Under the pieces are notes generated by a model. The model was not told the origin of the DNA. It did no database searches and worked only from the letters and a program-made list of their open reading frames with translations. The position numbers were made by a program, and so were the translations under genes. A stretch of 64,000 bases of DNA from Vibrio proteolyticus NBRC 13287 (lineage in GTDB: Bacteria > Pseudomonadota > Gammaproteobacteria > Enterobacterales > Vibrionaceae), in NCBI RefSeq assembly GCF_000467125.1, contig NZ_BATJ01000003.1:186001-250000 (forward strand), read 5' to 3'. Shown piece by piece: positions 44,902 to 55,065 of the stretch (positions are counted from its first letter, which is position 1; every line of letters begins with the position of its first letter).

Positions 44902-45849
44902 TTATTTGCTGTTACGCAGCCCAGTCAGCACTTTTTCAAGTTTTGGCTCCATTGGTGCGTTAATCTCCATCGCTTGTTCGGTTTTCGGATGAACAAAACG
45001 GATATTGGCCGCATGCAAGAACAAGCGATCCAGACCGAACTGACCGGTATACGCATCAAAACGGCGATCGCCATAGCGATCATCCCAGGCAATTGGATGT
45101 CCGGTATATTGGCTGTGCACCCGGATCTGGTGCGTTCGTCCGGTGATCGGGCTCGCCTGTACTAACGTGGCTTGCGCGAACTGCTCGAGAATCTTAAATC
45201 GCGTCTCTGAAGGCTTTCCATTCGGGTTCACCCGGACAATACTGTTAACGTCGTTTTTCAGCAGCGGGGCATTAACCACTTTGCAACTTTTCTTCCACTG
45301 CCCCATTACCAGTGCAAAATAATACTTCTGCACGGTTTTCTCACGAAACTGTGCCTGAAGATGGCGCAACGCGGAGCGCTTTTTGGCCACCAGCAAAATG
45401 CCTGAGGTGTCGCGGTCAATACGGTGGACCAGTTCCAAAAAACGCGCGTCCGGACGCAGGGCCCTCAGGGCTTCAATCGCACCGAACTTGAGTCCGCTGC
45501 CACCATGTACCGCAGTACCCGATGGTTTATTCAGGATCAGCATGTGTTCATCTTCATAAATCACGTGCTGCTCAAGCTCTGCCACCAAGTTGAGTTTGGT
45601 GCTCGGCAGATTGTCTTCCTGAGCCGCTTCTAAAGTGACAGGTGGAATTCGTACCACATCCCCGGCTTTCAGCTTATATTCAGCCTTGATGCGCTTTTTG
45701 TTCACCCGCACTTCACCCTTACGCACGATGCGATAAATCATGCTTTTCGGTAAGTTTTTTAATTGGTTGCGCAGAAAGTTATCGATGCGCTGACCCGCCA
45801 TGTCGTCGTCAATATCGACCAACTGGACTTTTGTTCTGATTTCGCTCAT
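44902..45849 (-). CDS. rluC: RluC, 23S rRNA pseudouridine synthase
   Basis: The 315-residue enzyme makes pseudouridines in 23S rRNA (positions 955, 2504 and 2580 in E. coli). An S4-like RNA-binding domain (about residues 18-75) precedes the RluA-type catalytic domain. The catalytic Asp is in VHRIDRDTSGILLVAK, and GRTHQIRVHSQYTGHPIAWD follows. It is divergent from rne, with a 602-base gap, as in E. coli. Confidence 0.94.
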   Translation of the reverse strand: MSEIRTKVQLVDIDDDMAGQRIDNFLRNQLKNLPKSMIYRIVRKGEVRVNKKRIKAEYKLKAGDVVRIPPVTLEAAQEDNLPSTKLNLVAELEQHVIYEDEHMLILNKPSGTAVHGGSGLKFGAIEALRALRPDARFLELVHRIDRDTSGILLVAKKRSALRHLQAQFREKTVQKYYFALVMGQWKKSCKVVNAPLLKNDVNSIVRVNPNGKPSETRFKILEQFAQATLVQASPITGRTHQIRVHSQYTGHPIAWDDRYGDRRFDAYTGQFGLDRLFLHAANIRFVHPKTEQAMEINAPMEPKLEKVLTGLRNSK

Positions 45850-46451
45850 TTCGCTATTGTATCACTCAAAGATGCTCAATTTCACATTTTCTATGAAATA
45901 AAAATTGCGGTTTAGCGGGCGCTTTTATGACGAACAACACAGTCATAGCTGGACTGTGGATAACAAAGCAGCAAACGGTTACGAAATATCGTTTTGTGGT
46001 GATAAATACCCAATTAAACAGCAAGTTAAACGTTAGCCTGAGGAGAAAACGTCGTTTTTTTTCGCCTGTTTATAACAAAGCAGATTGCTGTGTTCACCAC
46101 GCGCTGCTATAGTTCACAGCTGTGAAAAGTGTTCCGGTTGTATTTTGTACATTAATCGTACACTTTTACTAAGTAATTGAGTAGATAGCTCGATGATGAG
46201 GTGCTGCATATGGCGTAAGACACCATCACGTTGAGCTCATCTTGCTGCCCTACTCATCGTCATTCATGCTGAGTATTTACCGCCACTGCGGATCACAGGC
46301 TCGCATTTTGAAGCTTGTGATGACTGACGTGCCCGAGAGCATCCCTCCAGCCGGGAGGCTGCACCGATAAAGCCATGGGATCCGGCACCATGAGAACGAC
46401 TTCAGCGGCAAGAAAAAAATCAAAACGAAGAAAGACATAACGAGATTCACA
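45850..46451. other. rluC-rne intergenic region
   Basis: This 602-base gap should hold the rluC and rne promoters and the rne leader. An inverted repeat TGTAC-N7-GTACA is at 46146-46162. A 61-codon frame near 45927 has no family likeness and no good ribosome site, and I do not call it. The downstream half is structured and is listed separately. Confidence 0.5.
46180..46451 (+). ncRNA. Candidate RNase E 5' UTR element
   Basis: E. coli rne has a long structured leader through which RNase E lowers its own expression. Here the 270 bases before the start contain several hairpins: GATGAG/CTCATC (46195-46241), CCCTCC-AGCC-GGGAGG (46343-46358), and a further stem-rich stretch to an A-rich tail. I infer it is the equivalent leader from its place and structure, without a covariance search. 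The start ATG has a weak ribosome site. Confidence 0.55.
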
Positions 46452-49400
46452 ATGAAAAGAATGTTAATTAACGGAACTCAGAAAGAAGAGTTGCGTGTCG
46501 CTTTGGTCGATGGCCAGCGACTGTTCGATTTAGATATCGAAAGTCCGGGTCACGAATCGAAAAAAGCGAATATCTACAAAGGACGTATCACCCGCATCGA
46601 ACCAAGCCTGGAAGCAGCTTTTGTTGACTACGGTGCAGAGCGACACGGATTCCTCCCACTTAAAGAAATTGCCCGCGAATACTTCCCCGAAGGTTATACC
46701 TACCAAGGCCGTCCAAGCATAAAAGAAGTGCTGACAGAAGGTCAGGAAGTGATCGTTCAGGTAGAAAAAGAGGAACGCGGCAGCAAAGGTGCTGCGCTGA
46801 CCACTTTTATTTCTCTGGCGGGCAGTTATCTGGTTCTGATGCCAAACAACCCTCGTGCTGGTGGGATTTCTCGCCGCATCGAAGGTGATGAGCGCACCGA
46901 ACTGAAAGCAGCCCTCAGCACGCTTGAAGTCCCTCAGGGTATGGGCCTTATCGTCCGTACTGCCGGGGTTGGCAAAAGTGCCGAAGAGCTAGGGTGGGAC
47001 TTGAATGTATTGCTTGATTACTGGCAAGCGGTCAAAGGCGTAGCCGACGGTCATCCGGCACCGGTTCTGATTCACCAGGAAACTGATGTTCTGTTCCGGG
47101 CGATTCGTGACTATTTGCGTCGCGATATCGGTGAAATCCTGATCGACAGCAATACCGTTTTTGAACGTGCGAAAGAGCACATCAAACGCGTTCGCCCTGA
47201 TTTTGAAAATCGAGTTAAGAAGTACCCTGGTGAAGTACCGCTATTCAGTCATTACCAGATCGAAAGTCAAATCGAATCAGCGTTTCAACGCGAAGTACGC
47301 CTGCCATCCGGTGGTTCTATCGTTATCGACCCAACCGAAGCACTGACATCGATTGATATCAACTCCGCGCGTGCCACTAAAGGCGGTGATATCGAAGAAA
47401 CAGCGCTGAATACCAACCTAGAAGCTGCGGATGAAATTGCTCGTCAATTGCGTCTGCGCGACTTGGGCGGCCTGGTGGTGATCGACTTTATCGATATGAC
47501 CCCTGTCCGCCACCAGCGCGAAGTCGAAAACCGCCTGCGTGATGCCGTTCGTCTGGATCGAGCCCGAGTACAGATCGGTCGAATCTCACGCTTTGGTCTG
47601 TTAGAGATGTCACGCCAACGCCTGAGCCCTTCACTGGCAGAAGCCAGTCATCACATTTGTCCGCGTTGTAGCGGTACTGGTGTGGTGCGAGACAATGAAT
47701 CTCTGGCACTGTCTGTGTTGCGTGAAATCGAAGAAGAAGCGCTGAAAGACAACACGTCTCAGGTTCTGGCTGTGGTACCAGTGCCGATCGCCTCTTACCT
47801 GCTCAACGAAAAACGCCGTTCAGTTAACCATATTGAACGTGCTCAGGAAGTAAAAATCACTGTAGTGCCGAATTCCGATATGGAAACGCCTCACTTTGAA
47901 GTGGTTCGAATTCGTGAAGGTGAAGAGCAGGATCTGCTGTCTTACCTGATTCCTAAGAGCATGGATGCCCTAAGAGAGGCGGAGTCGAAAGAAACTGGCA
48001 ACACAGCAGCAAAACCAAAACGTATTGAAGAACCAGTACTGAAAGGGTTTGCTGCGCCAACGCAATCCACGCCAACACCCGCGCCGAAACCAGCACCAGT
48101 TGCCGAGAAGAAACCTCAACCAAAAGCGAAAGCGAAGCCGGAAGAGACACAGCAGCCAGGTGTGATCAGTCGTCTGTTTAAAGCACTGGGTAGTTTCCTG
48201 TTCGGTTCTTCACAACCAGAAGAAAAACCGGAAGAGAAACAAGAAGAGAAGAAAGACAACCGCAACAATCGTCAGCGTCGTAACCGCAGCGATCAGCGTC
48301 GTCGTAATAACCGCGACAACCGAGACAACCGAGACAATCGCGATAGCCGTGATGGTAACCGTGACAATCGTGACAACCGCGATAAGAACAAACGCAAGCC
48401 AAAACGTGAAGAGCAGGACAACATCGTCGAAGCGAAACCGGTTCAGGAACGCAAGAAAGACACGCGTAAACCGAAACAGGATCGCCGTAAACAACGTGAT
48501 CGCGATGAAGCCAAACCAAACAAACTGGCGGAACAAGGTCAGAAGTTGGCAGCGGATGCGCAAGCCGAGAAAAAAGATCCTCGTTCTGAGCGTGCGGAAG
48601 AAAAGGCAGCCAAGGTCAAAGAGCGTCGTCAGCGTCGTAAACTGACCAAGCAGGTACGCGTTAAAGACCAGCAAGAGCAGGCGGAAACGGCTGAAGAAGT
48701 GAAACAGGTTCAAGCACAAGCAGTGGCTGAAGTGGCCGAACAAACGACCACGGAAACTGCGGCTGAAGAAGGTGAAGGTAAGCAACGTCGCAACCGTCGT
48801 TCTCCACGTCATCTGCGTGCCAGTGGCCAACGTCGTCGTCGTGGTCGTGACCGTCGCCCTAACCCATTCCGCCTGCGCAAAGGTGGGGTTGCCTCTCCAG
48901 AGATGGCTATGGGTAAAGTGATGCCACGCTACGATCTGGTGCAAAAACCAAAACGCGATGAGAAAGCGACGCCAAAAGCTGAGTCAATCACAACACCGGC
49001 ATTGGGTGGCGTTGCCTGCCCAGAAATGGCGATGGGTAAAGTGATCGTCCGCCGAGTGGAAGAGTTCGCCCCAGTAGTCGAAGCGCCAGTTACAGCCAGC
49101 GTCGAAGCCGACGTGGCGCCGCAAGCTGCACCGGTCGTTGAAGCCCCGATTGTGGACACTGCGTCAGCCGTACCAAATGAAGCTCCGGCTGACGTTGTTG
49201 TAGAAACAGACGCGGCCACAGCACCGAAGGTGGCGGCTGTAGAACCAGAAGCGAGTGCTGATAAGGCTCCTGTTGTGACGGCAAAACCTATCGTCAACGA
49301 ACCTGTCGCCAAGAAAGCAGCAACGGCTCTGGTTAAAGGGCACGCCGCGTCACCAATGGCTAAAGCGCCAGGTACCAGTGAATTGCGCGCCATCGACATT

Positions 49401-49502
49401 GTCGCTGCGCCACTGCGCAGCGAGCGTTATCAACCTCGGGGGGCCGGCAGTCAGGCGGCTCGCAACCAGGCTGGTGCCGTAATGACCAAGCCTCAGGTGT
49501 AA
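46452..49502 (+). CDS. rne: Rne, ribonuclease E
   Basis: The 1016-residue endoribonuclease is the scaffold of the RNA degradosome. The N-terminal half (to about residue 520) has the S1 domain, the catalytic Asp pair in [12 protein letters not shown] and [13 protein letters not shown], and the zinc link CPRCSGTG. The C-terminal half is disordered and charged: a membrane-anchor-like helix (about 572-588, [13 protein letters not shown]), an RDN-repeat tract, an Arg-rich RNA-binding segment ([17 protein letters not shown]) and two enolase-site-like motifs. It lacks obvious frameshifts. Confidence 0.97.
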   Translation: MKRMLINGTQKEELRVALVDGQRLFDLDIESPGHESKKANIYKGRITRIEPSLEAAFVDYGAERHGFLPLKEIAREYFPEGYTYQGRPSIKEVLTEGQEVIVQVEKEERGSKGAALTTFISLAGSYLVLMPNNPRAGGISRRIEGDERTELKAALSTLEVPQGMGLIVRTAGVGKSAEELGWDLNVLLDYWQAVKGVADGHPAPVLIHQETDVLFRAIRDYLRRDIGEILIDSNTVFERAKEHIKRVRPDFENRVKKYPGEVPLFSHYQIESQIESAFQREVRLPSGGSIVIDPTEALTSIDINSARATKGGDIEETALNTNLEAADEIARQLRLRDLGGLVVIDFIDMTPVRHQREVENRLRDAVRLDRARVQIGRISRFGLLEMSRQRLSPSLAEASHHICPRCSGTGVVRDNESLALSVLREIEEEALKDNTSQVLAVVPVPIASYLLNEKRRSVNHIERAQEVKITVVPNSDMETPHFEVVRIREGEEQDLLSYLIPKSMDALREAESKETGNTAAKPKRIEEPVLKGFAAPTQSTPTPAPKPAPVAEKKPQPKAKAKPEETQQPGVISRLFKALGSFLFGSSQPEEKPEEKQEEKKDNRNNRQRRNRSDQRRRNNRDNRDNRDNRDSRDGNRDNRDNRDKNKRKPKREEQDNIVEAKPVQERKKDTRKPKQDRRKQRDRDEAKPNKLAEQGQKLAADAQAEKKDPRSERAEEKAAKVKERRQRRKLTKQVRVKDQQEQAETAEEVKQVQAQAVAEVAEQTTTETAAEEGEGKQRRNRRSPRHLRASGQRRRRGRDRRPNPFRLRKGGVASPEMAMGKVMPRYDLVQKPKRDEKATPKAESITTPALGGVACPEMAMGKVIVRRVEEFAPVVEAPVTASVEADVAPQAAPVVEAPIVDTASAVPNEAPADVVVETDAATAPKVAAVEPEASADKAPVVTAKPIVNEPVAKKAATALVKGHAASPMAKAPGTSELRAIDIVAAPLRSERYQPRGAGSQAARNQAGAVMTKPQV
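48312..48386 (+). repeat. RDN tandem repeat within rne
   Basis: The rne frame encodes seven or more Arg-Asp-Asn units with a few substitutions ([15 protein letters not shown] and so on, from about residue 621). At the DNA level it is a run of nine-base units such as CGAGACAAC, so its copy number may vary among strains by slippage. Confidence 0.85.
48888..49043 (+). repeat. Duplicated MAMGKV motif in RNase E
   Basis: [11 protein letters not shown] (residues 813-823) and [11 protein letters not shown] (residues 854-864) are two copies 41 residues apart. Both follow the Arg-rich segment, in the place where E. coli RNase E has its enolase-binding site (ASPELASGKV). Confidence 0.8.
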
Positions 49503-49512
49503 TCACCTCCTC

Positions 49513-49538
49513 AAAGCCCGCTACACAGCGGGCTTTTT
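49513..49538 (+). terminator. Terminator after rne
   Basis: AAAGCCCGCT, ACAC, AGCGGGCTTTTT lies ten bases after the rne stop and is a strong intrinsic terminator. Confidence 0.9.
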
Positions 49539-49728
49539 CATTCAATCGGGCCAAACAACGCGCCGGTTCTCCGGTTATTTATTGAACTCAATCACAGTTT
49601 TCGGTAGCATTCCCCGACTCACCGTGCCCGGCTCTGGCCAGCTGCTCTTTTAAGTGTTCACTTTTGCTCAGCGGCAGGAAGCCCTTCACGGTCAACATTC
49701 ACCAATATGAGCAAAGAACTGAGCAAAC

Positions 49729-51288
49729 ATGTTCGAATTCCCACAATTTTCCAAGCACTCTGTCAAAAATGACGTTTTGTCGGGCCTGACTGTCGCGCTG
49801 GCACTGGTGCCAGAAGCTGTCGCGTTCGCCTTTGTTGCGGGCGTTGACCCGATGGTTGGTCTGTACGCAGCCTTTATTGTCGGCCTGGTTACCTCTGTTT
49901 TCGGTGGTCGTCCAGGCATGATCTCCGGCGCGACCGGAGCGATGGCCGTGGTCATGGTCAGCTTGGTGGCCACACATGGCGTCCAGTATTTGTTTGCCGC
50001 CATTCTGTTGGCTGGTGCCTTGCAGATCACCGCAGGTCTGTTCAAACTCGGCAAATTCATTCGCATGGTTCCCCATCCGGTAATGATAGGGTTCGTGAAC
50101 GGGCTGGCAATCGTGATTTTCCTGGCGCAACTCGGTCAATTTAAAGCTCCGGATCTGAGCGGCGCTCTGACCTGGTTGCCAGGCGACCAAATGATGCTGA
50201 TGCTCGGCTTGGTTGCACTCACTATGGCAATCATCCATTTCTTGCCAAAACTGACTACAGCGGTACCTTCATCACTGGTGGCCATCGTGTCTGTGACGTT
50301 GCTGGTGCAAGGTCTGGGACTGGAGACTCGCACCGTGGTTGACTTCCTGCGTACCATGTCTGGCGATGCGGCCGCTACACTGGCTGGCACACTACCAACG
50401 TTTGCGTTGCCGAGTGTACCGATGACACTGGAAACGCTGCAAATTATTCTGCCGTACGCCGTGATACTCGCCGCCATTGGTCTGATTGAATCGCTGCTTA
50501 CTCTGACCGTACTGGACGAAATGACCAACACCCGTGGTCAGTCCAATCGCGAATGCGTTGGTCAGGGTCTGGCAAACGTCACCTGTTCAATGTTTGGTGC
50601 CATGGGTGGTTGTGCCATGATTGGCCAATCGATGATCAACGTGAACTCTGGCGGTCGTGGCCGCCTGTCAGGCATTGTTGCCGCCGTTATGTTGCTGGTG
50701 TTTATCCTGTTCGCATCGTCATTGATCGAAATGATCCCGCTGGCGGCACTGGTTGGGGTGATGTTCATGGTTGTCATCGGTACGTTTGAATGGGCAACCT
50801 TCAAGCTGGCACGCCGTGTACCAAAACAGGACTTCTTTGTTATCGTGCTGGTGACCGTCGTGACGGTCATGACTGACCTGGCCGTCGCGGTCGCGGTCGG
50901 GGTGATCGCCTCGGCGCTGATGTTTGCCTGGGAACATGCCAAACACATCTACGCCAGCAGTTGCATCAACGACGAAGGCTCTAAAGAATACCACATCAAC
51001 GGCCCGATCTTTTTCGGTTCAGCCACCAACTTCCTGGAGCTGTTTGACGCGCAAAATGATCCACAGGATGTGATTGTCGACTTTGCCAACTCTCGCGTTA
51101 CCGACCACTCAGCGATTGAAGCGATCGAAACCGTTGCAGAGCGTTACGCTGCTGTAGGTAAAACGCTGCACCTGCGCCATCTGAGTCAGGATTGCCGTGC
51201 GCTGCTTCACAAAGCTGGCAGCCTGGTCGAAATTAACGTCAAAGAGGACCCGAGCTATAAAGTCGCCACCGACATATTGGCCGGTTAA
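49729..51288 (+). CDS. SulP-family anion transporter with STAS domain
   Basis: The 519-residue inner-membrane protein has about 11-14 helices of the SLC26/SulP fold ([22 protein letters not shown] near the start and the [20 protein letters not shown] signature). The C-terminal 120 residues form a STAS domain ([17 protein letters not shown] and [17 protein letters not shown]). Substrates in the family are sulfate, bicarbonate or dicarboxylates, and I cannot choose from sequence. The start ATG 49729 begins [15 protein letters not shown]. It is monocistronic with a terminator after it. Confidence 0.9.
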   Translation: MFEFPQFSKHSVKNDVLSGLTVALALVPEAVAFAFVAGVDPMVGLYAAFIVGLVTSVFGGRPGMISGATGAMAVVMVSLVATHGVQYLFAAILLAGALQITAGLFKLGKFIRMVPHPVMIGFVNGLAIVIFLAQLGQFKAPDLSGALTWLPGDQMMLMLGLVALTMAIIHFLPKLTTAVPSSLVAIVSVTLLVQGLGLETRTVVDFLRTMSGDAAATLAGTLPTFALPSVPMTLETLQIILPYAVILAAIGLIESLLTLTVLDEMTNTRGQSNRECVGQGLANVTCSMFGAMGGCAMIGQSMINVNSGGRGRLSGIVAAVMLLVFILFASSLIEMIPLAALVGVMFMVVIGTFEWATFKLARRVPKQDFFVIVLVTVVTVMTDLAVAVAVGVIASALMFAWEHAKHIYASSCINDEGSKEYHINGPIFFGSATNFLELFDAQNDPQDVIVDFANSRVTDHSAIEAIETVAERYAAVGKTLHLRHLSQDCRALLHKAGSLVEINVKEDPSYKVATDILAG

Positions 51289-51304
51289 CCCTCACCACCA
51301 CGTT

Positions 51305-51332
51305 AAAAGCCTCCACATCGGAGGCTTTTTTA
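51305..51332 (+). terminator. Terminator after the SulP gene
   Basis: AAAAGCCTCC, ACATC, GGAGGCTTTTTTAT forms an intrinsic terminator 17 bases after the stop. Confidence 0.88.
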
Positions 51333-51399
51333 TTTAACTTGCTGATTAGGCGACTCTTTCATAGCATGGTGGCTTATTGCTCACTGCGGATAGATAATC

Positions 51400-52275
51400 A
51401 TGACATGGATTTTGTTTACGCTGCTGGCTGCTTTTATGCAGTCGTGGCGCAATGCCTTTCAAAGTCGCCTCTCTTCTGACGTTAAAACCACAGGTGTCAC
51501 TCTGGCACGCTTTCTCTGGGCTGGCCCTATTGCCGCACTGTATCTGCTGGTTCTGTATCAGATCGAGCCGACAGCATGGCCGGAGTTCAATCTGCGTTTT
51601 AGCGGCTTTATTCTTGGCGCCGCGCTGATGCAAATTATTGCTACCGCGCTGATGGTCACACTATTCAAGTTCAACAACTATGCAGTCGGTGCGGGGCTGG
51701 CCAAAAGTGAAGCCCTGGTTGCTGCGATTCTCGGCATGCTGTTTTTCGGTACCCAACTGACCACGCTGGGCTGGCTTGGCGTGCTGATCGGCGGCGTTGG
51801 CGTCTTTTTGATGAGTTCTCAAGGTCACTATCGCCACATATCGCTGTCGACGGTACTGATTGGACTTGGCTGTGGCAGTGCGTTTGCATTGACGTCTCTG
51901 TGGGTTCGAGAAGCCAGCTTGGCATTAGGGCTGTCTTTTCCACACAGCGCCGCTTGGGTGCTATTGCTGGTGATTTCACTGCAAACGTTTGTGTTACTCG
52001 TATATTTATTGATGACCGACCCACCGACGCTCAAAGTATTGTGGTCAAAACCGCGTCTCACGCTACTCACCAGCGCCTGCAGTTGCATTGGTTCTATTGG
52101 CTGGTTCAGCGCGATGTCGTTACAGGCCGTGCCGTATGTAAAAACTCTGGGTCAGGTCGAGGTGTTCTTCACCATGTTGATCTCTATTTTCTGGCTGCGT
52201 CAGCGCGTACGAATTCGAGATGGGCTAGGACTGCTCCTGATCGCCTTGGCGGCGATTCTGGTCATGTGGGTATAA
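51400..52275 (+). CDS. EamA/DMT-family transporter
   Basis: The 291-residue protein has ten hydrophobic helices in two repeated halves, as in the drug/metabolite transporter superfamily. The N-terminal half has FKFNNYAVGAGLAKSEALVAA and a GVLIGGVGVFL end; the second half ends with GLLLIALAAILVMWV. The start is ATG 51400. No substrate can be assigned. It lies between the SulP gene and the convergent adhE, whose terminator overlaps the stop. Confidence 0.85.
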   Translation: MTWILFTLLAAFMQSWRNAFQSRLSSDVKTTGVTLARFLWAGPIAALYLLVLYQIEPTAWPEFNLRFSGFILGAALMQIIATALMVTLFKFNNYAVGAGLAKSEALVAAILGMLFFGTQLTTLGWLGVLIGGVGVFLMSSQGHYRHISLSTVLIGLGCGSAFALTSLWVREASLALGLSFPHSAAWVLLLVISLQTFVLLVYLLMTDPPTLKVLWSKPRLTLLTSACSCIGSIGWFSAMSLQAVPYVKTLGQVEVFFTMLISIFWLRQRVRIRDGLGLLLIALAAILVMWV

Positions 52276-52310
52276 AAAAGCCCCGGCCAATCGGCCGGGG
52301 CTGAACTTTT
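52274..52310. terminator. Terminator between the DMT gene and adhE
   Basis: AAAAAAGCCCCGGCC, AATC, GGCCGGGGCT then GAACTTTT is a very stable GC stem at a convergent junction. The A-tract suits the adhE transcript on the minus strand; the plus-strand tail is weaker. Confidence 0.85.
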
Positions 52311-52362
52311 CCCGATGTACTGAGATGATTCGCTCTAGCGAAAACCTATCTCAGGCAGCAAA

Positions 52363-55065
52363 TTACGCGTTCGCTTTGGCTTTCTTCGCTTTAGGAGCGG
52401 CTTTCGCTGCTTCCTGATCCGCTTTTTTCTTGATAACTGTGGTGCCTTCGAAAGTGTCTCCTTCAACGAACGCTTTACCGTAGTAAGACGCTGTCAGTAC
52501 ATCTTTCAGCTCACTGATCAGTGGGTAGCGTGGGTTTGCACCGGTACATTGGTCATCAAACGCTTCAACCGCCAGCTCATCCAGTTTCGCCAGGAAGTCA
52601 GACTCCGCAACACCCGCCGCCTGAATTGACATTGGAATATCCAGATCCACTTTCAGTTCATCCAACCACGCCAGCAGACGCTCAATCTTCTGCGCAGTGC
52701 GGTCACCCGCCTGGCTCAGACCCAGATGGTCAGCCACTTCCGCGTAACGACGACGGGCTTGTGGGCGGTCATATTGCGAGAACGCAGTTTGCTTAGTTGG
52801 GTTGTCGTTGGCGTTGTAACGAACCACGTTAGAGATCAGCAACGCGTTGGCCAAACCGTGAGGCAGGTGGAACTCAGCGCCGATTTTGTGCGCCATGGAG
52901 TGGCACACACCTAGGAACGCGTTGGCAAATGCGATACCAGCAATGGTCGCAGCATTGTGCACTTTCTCACGTGCGATTGGGTCGTTAGCACCGTTCGCGT
53001 AACTTGATGGCAGGTACTCTTTAAGCATCTTCAGAGCTTGCAGTGCCTGACCATCTGAGTATTCGTTCGCCAGAACCGACACGTAAGCTTCCAGAGCGTG
53101 AGTAACCGCATCGTAACCACCGAAGGCAGTCAGAGACTTAGGCATGTTCATCACCAGGTTCGCGTCAACGATAGCCATGTTCGGAGTCAGTTCGTAGTCC
53201 GCCAGTGGGTATTTCGCACCAGTTTTGTCGTCAGTTACTACGGCAAACGGCGTTACTTCTGAACCGGTACCGGAAGTGGTTGTAATACATACCAGCTCCG
53301 CTTTCTGACCCATTTTAGGGAACTTGTAGATACGTTTACGGATGTCCATAAAGCGCATCGCCAGTTCTTCGAAGTGGGTCTCTGGGTGTTCGTACATCAC
53401 CCACATGATTTTCGCTGCGTCCATTGGTGAACCACCACCCAGTGCCAGAATCACATCTGGCTGGAAGCTGCTCATCGCTTCAGCGCCTTTCTTAACCACA
53501 GACAGCGTTGGATCCGCTTCTACGTCGAAGAAAGTTTGCACTTCCATACCCTGAGCTTTCAGCAGTTGTACTACATCGTCTGCATAACCGTTGTTGAATA
53601 GGAAACGGTCAGTGACCAGGAACGCGCGTTTTTTGCCTTCCAGGTCGCTCAGTGCGATTGGCAGGCTGCCACGACGGAAGTAGATTGACTTAGGTAGTTT
53701 GTGCCACAACATGTTTTCAGCTCGTTTCGCTACAGTTTTCTTGTTGATCAGGTGCTTAGGACCTACGTTTTCAGAGATAGAGTTACCACCCCAAGAGCCA
53801 CAACCCAGAGTCAGAGACGGCGCAACGTTGAAGTTGTACAGGTCACCGATACCACCGTGAGTGGTTGGGATGTTGATCAGAATACGTGCCGTTTTCAGTT
53901 TGTCACCAAAGTAACGGATACGGTCTGCGTTGACGTCCTGATTGGTGTAAAGACCAGAGGTGTGACCGATACCGCCGATTTCAACCATGGTCACCGCTTG
54001 TGCTACCGCATCTTCAAAATCGTCAGCACGGAACAGACCCAGAGTCGGAGACAGTTTTTCGTGTGCAAATTCATCATCGTACGACACTTTCCCCAGACCT
54101 TCACCGACCAGTACTTTCGTGTCTGCAGGCACGTTAACACCCGCCATATCTGCGATTTTCGCTGCTGGCTGACCTACAATTTTTGCGTTCAGAGCGCCAT
54201 CAATCAGTAAAACTTTACGCACTTTTTCTGCTTCTGCTTTGCTCAGTACGTAGGCTTTGTGAGAAGCAAAACGCGCCTTCACTTCATCGTAAACCGCGTC
54301 AACTACAATAGCGGCCTGTTCAGAAGCACACACTACGCCGTTGTCGAACGTTTTAGACATCAGAATAGACGCAACCGCTCGTTTGATGTCCGCAGTTTCG
54401 TCAATCACGACAGGCACGTTACCCGCACCGACACCGATCGCTGGCTTACCTGAAGAGTATGCTGCTTTCACCATGCCAGGACCACCGGTTGCCAGGATCA
54501 GCGCGATACCTTCATGTTTCATCAGAGCGTTAGACAGCTCTACAGATGGCTGGTCGATCCAGCCGATGATGTCTTTTGGTGCACCGGCAGCCACAGCGGC
54601 GTCCAGAACCAGTTTTGCTGCATCATTGGTTGAATTCTTTGCACGAGGGTGTGGCGAGAAGATGATGCCGTTACGAGTCTTCAGAGAGATCAGAGATTTG
54701 AAGATCGCAGTTGATGTTGGGTTAGTGGTTGGTACGATACCGCAGATGATGCCAACCGGCTCTGCGATAGTCATGGTACCCAGGTTATCGTCTTCTTCCA
54801 GAACACCACAGGTCTTTTCATCTTTGTATTTGTTGTAGATAAACTCAGAGGCAAAGTGGTTCTTAATCACTTTATCTTCAACAATACCCATGCCAGATTC
54901 TTCAACCGCTTGCTGCGCTAAAGGAATACGAGCCTGGTTCGCGGCCAGAGACGCAGCACGGAAGATTTTGTCTACTTGCTCCTGAGAGTAAGTCGCAAAT
55001 TCTTCTTGCGCTTTTTTCACGCGGGCAACCAGAGCATCAAGTTCAGCCAGATTAGTAACAGGCAT
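52363..55065 (-). CDS. adhE: AdhE, bifunctional acetaldehyde-CoA/alcohol dehydrogenase
   Basis: The 900-residue enzyme reduces acetyl-CoA to ethanol in two steps during fermentation. The N-terminal aldehyde dehydrogenase domain (about residues 1-440) has the active Cys in FDNGVVCASEQAA. The iron-dependent alcohol dehydrogenase domain (about 450-870) has GGGSPMDAAK and the His-rich metal site in HSMAHKIGAEFHLPHGLANA. The C-terminus ends in a Lys/Ala-rich tail. A 641-base regulatory region lies upstream, with an FNR-like box. Confidence 0.97.
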   Translation of the reverse strand: MPVTNLAELDALVARVKKAQEEFATYSQEQVDKIFRAASLAANQARIPLAQQAVEESGMGIVEDKVIKNHFASEFIYNKYKDEKTCGVLEEDDNLGTMTIAEPVGIICGIVPTTNPTSTAIFKSLISLKTRNGIIFSPHPRAKNSTNDAAKLVLDAAVAAGAPKDIIGWIDQPSVELSNALMKHEGIALILATGGPGMVKAAYSSGKPAIGVGAGNVPVVIDETADIKRAVASILMSKTFDNGVVCASEQAAIVVDAVYDEVKARFASHKAYVLSKAEAEKVRKVLLIDGALNAKIVGQPAAKIADMAGVNVPADTKVLVGEGLGKVSYDDEFAHEKLSPTLGLFRADDFEDAVAQAVTMVEIGGIGHTSGLYTNQDVNADRIRYFGDKLKTARILINIPTTHGGIGDLYNFNVAPSLTLGCGSWGGNSISENVGPKHLINKKTVAKRAENMLWHKLPKSIYFRRGSLPIALSDLEGKKRAFLVTDRFLFNNGYADDVVQLLKAQGMEVQTFFDVEADPTLSVVKKGAEAMSSFQPDVILALGGGSPMDAAKIMWVMYEHPETHFEELAMRFMDIRKRIYKFPKMGQKAELVCITTTSGTGSEVTPFAVVTDDKTGAKYPLADYELTPNMAIVDANLVMNMPKSLTAFGGYDAVTHALEAYVSVLANEYSDGQALQALKMLKEYLPSSYANGANDPIAREKVHNAATIAGIAFANAFLGVCHSMAHKIGAEFHLPHGLANALLISNVVRYNANDNPTKQTAFSQYDRPQARRRYAEVADHLGLSQAGDRTAQKIERLLAWLDELKVDLDIPMSIQAAGVAESDFLAKLDELAVEAFDDQCTGANPRYPLISELKDVLTASYYGKAFVEGDTFEGTTVIKKKADQEAAKAAPKAKKAKANA

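Noticed and set aside
45927..46112. 61-codon frame in the rluC-rne gap
   Set aside because: It has no ribosome site and no family likeness, and it lies in a promoter region.
48312..48386. Regular repeats considered as a CRISPR-like array
   Set aside because: They are short contiguous coding units of RDN with no spacers, in frame within rne.
48210..48944. 244-codon frame on the minus strand opposite rne
   Set aside because: It arises from the repetitive Arg/Asp-rich coding of rne; its product is a low-complexity hydrophobic string and has no start signal.
53701..54210. 169-codon frame opposite adhE
   Set aside because: It is fully inside a conserved gene on the other strand and has no recognisable domain.
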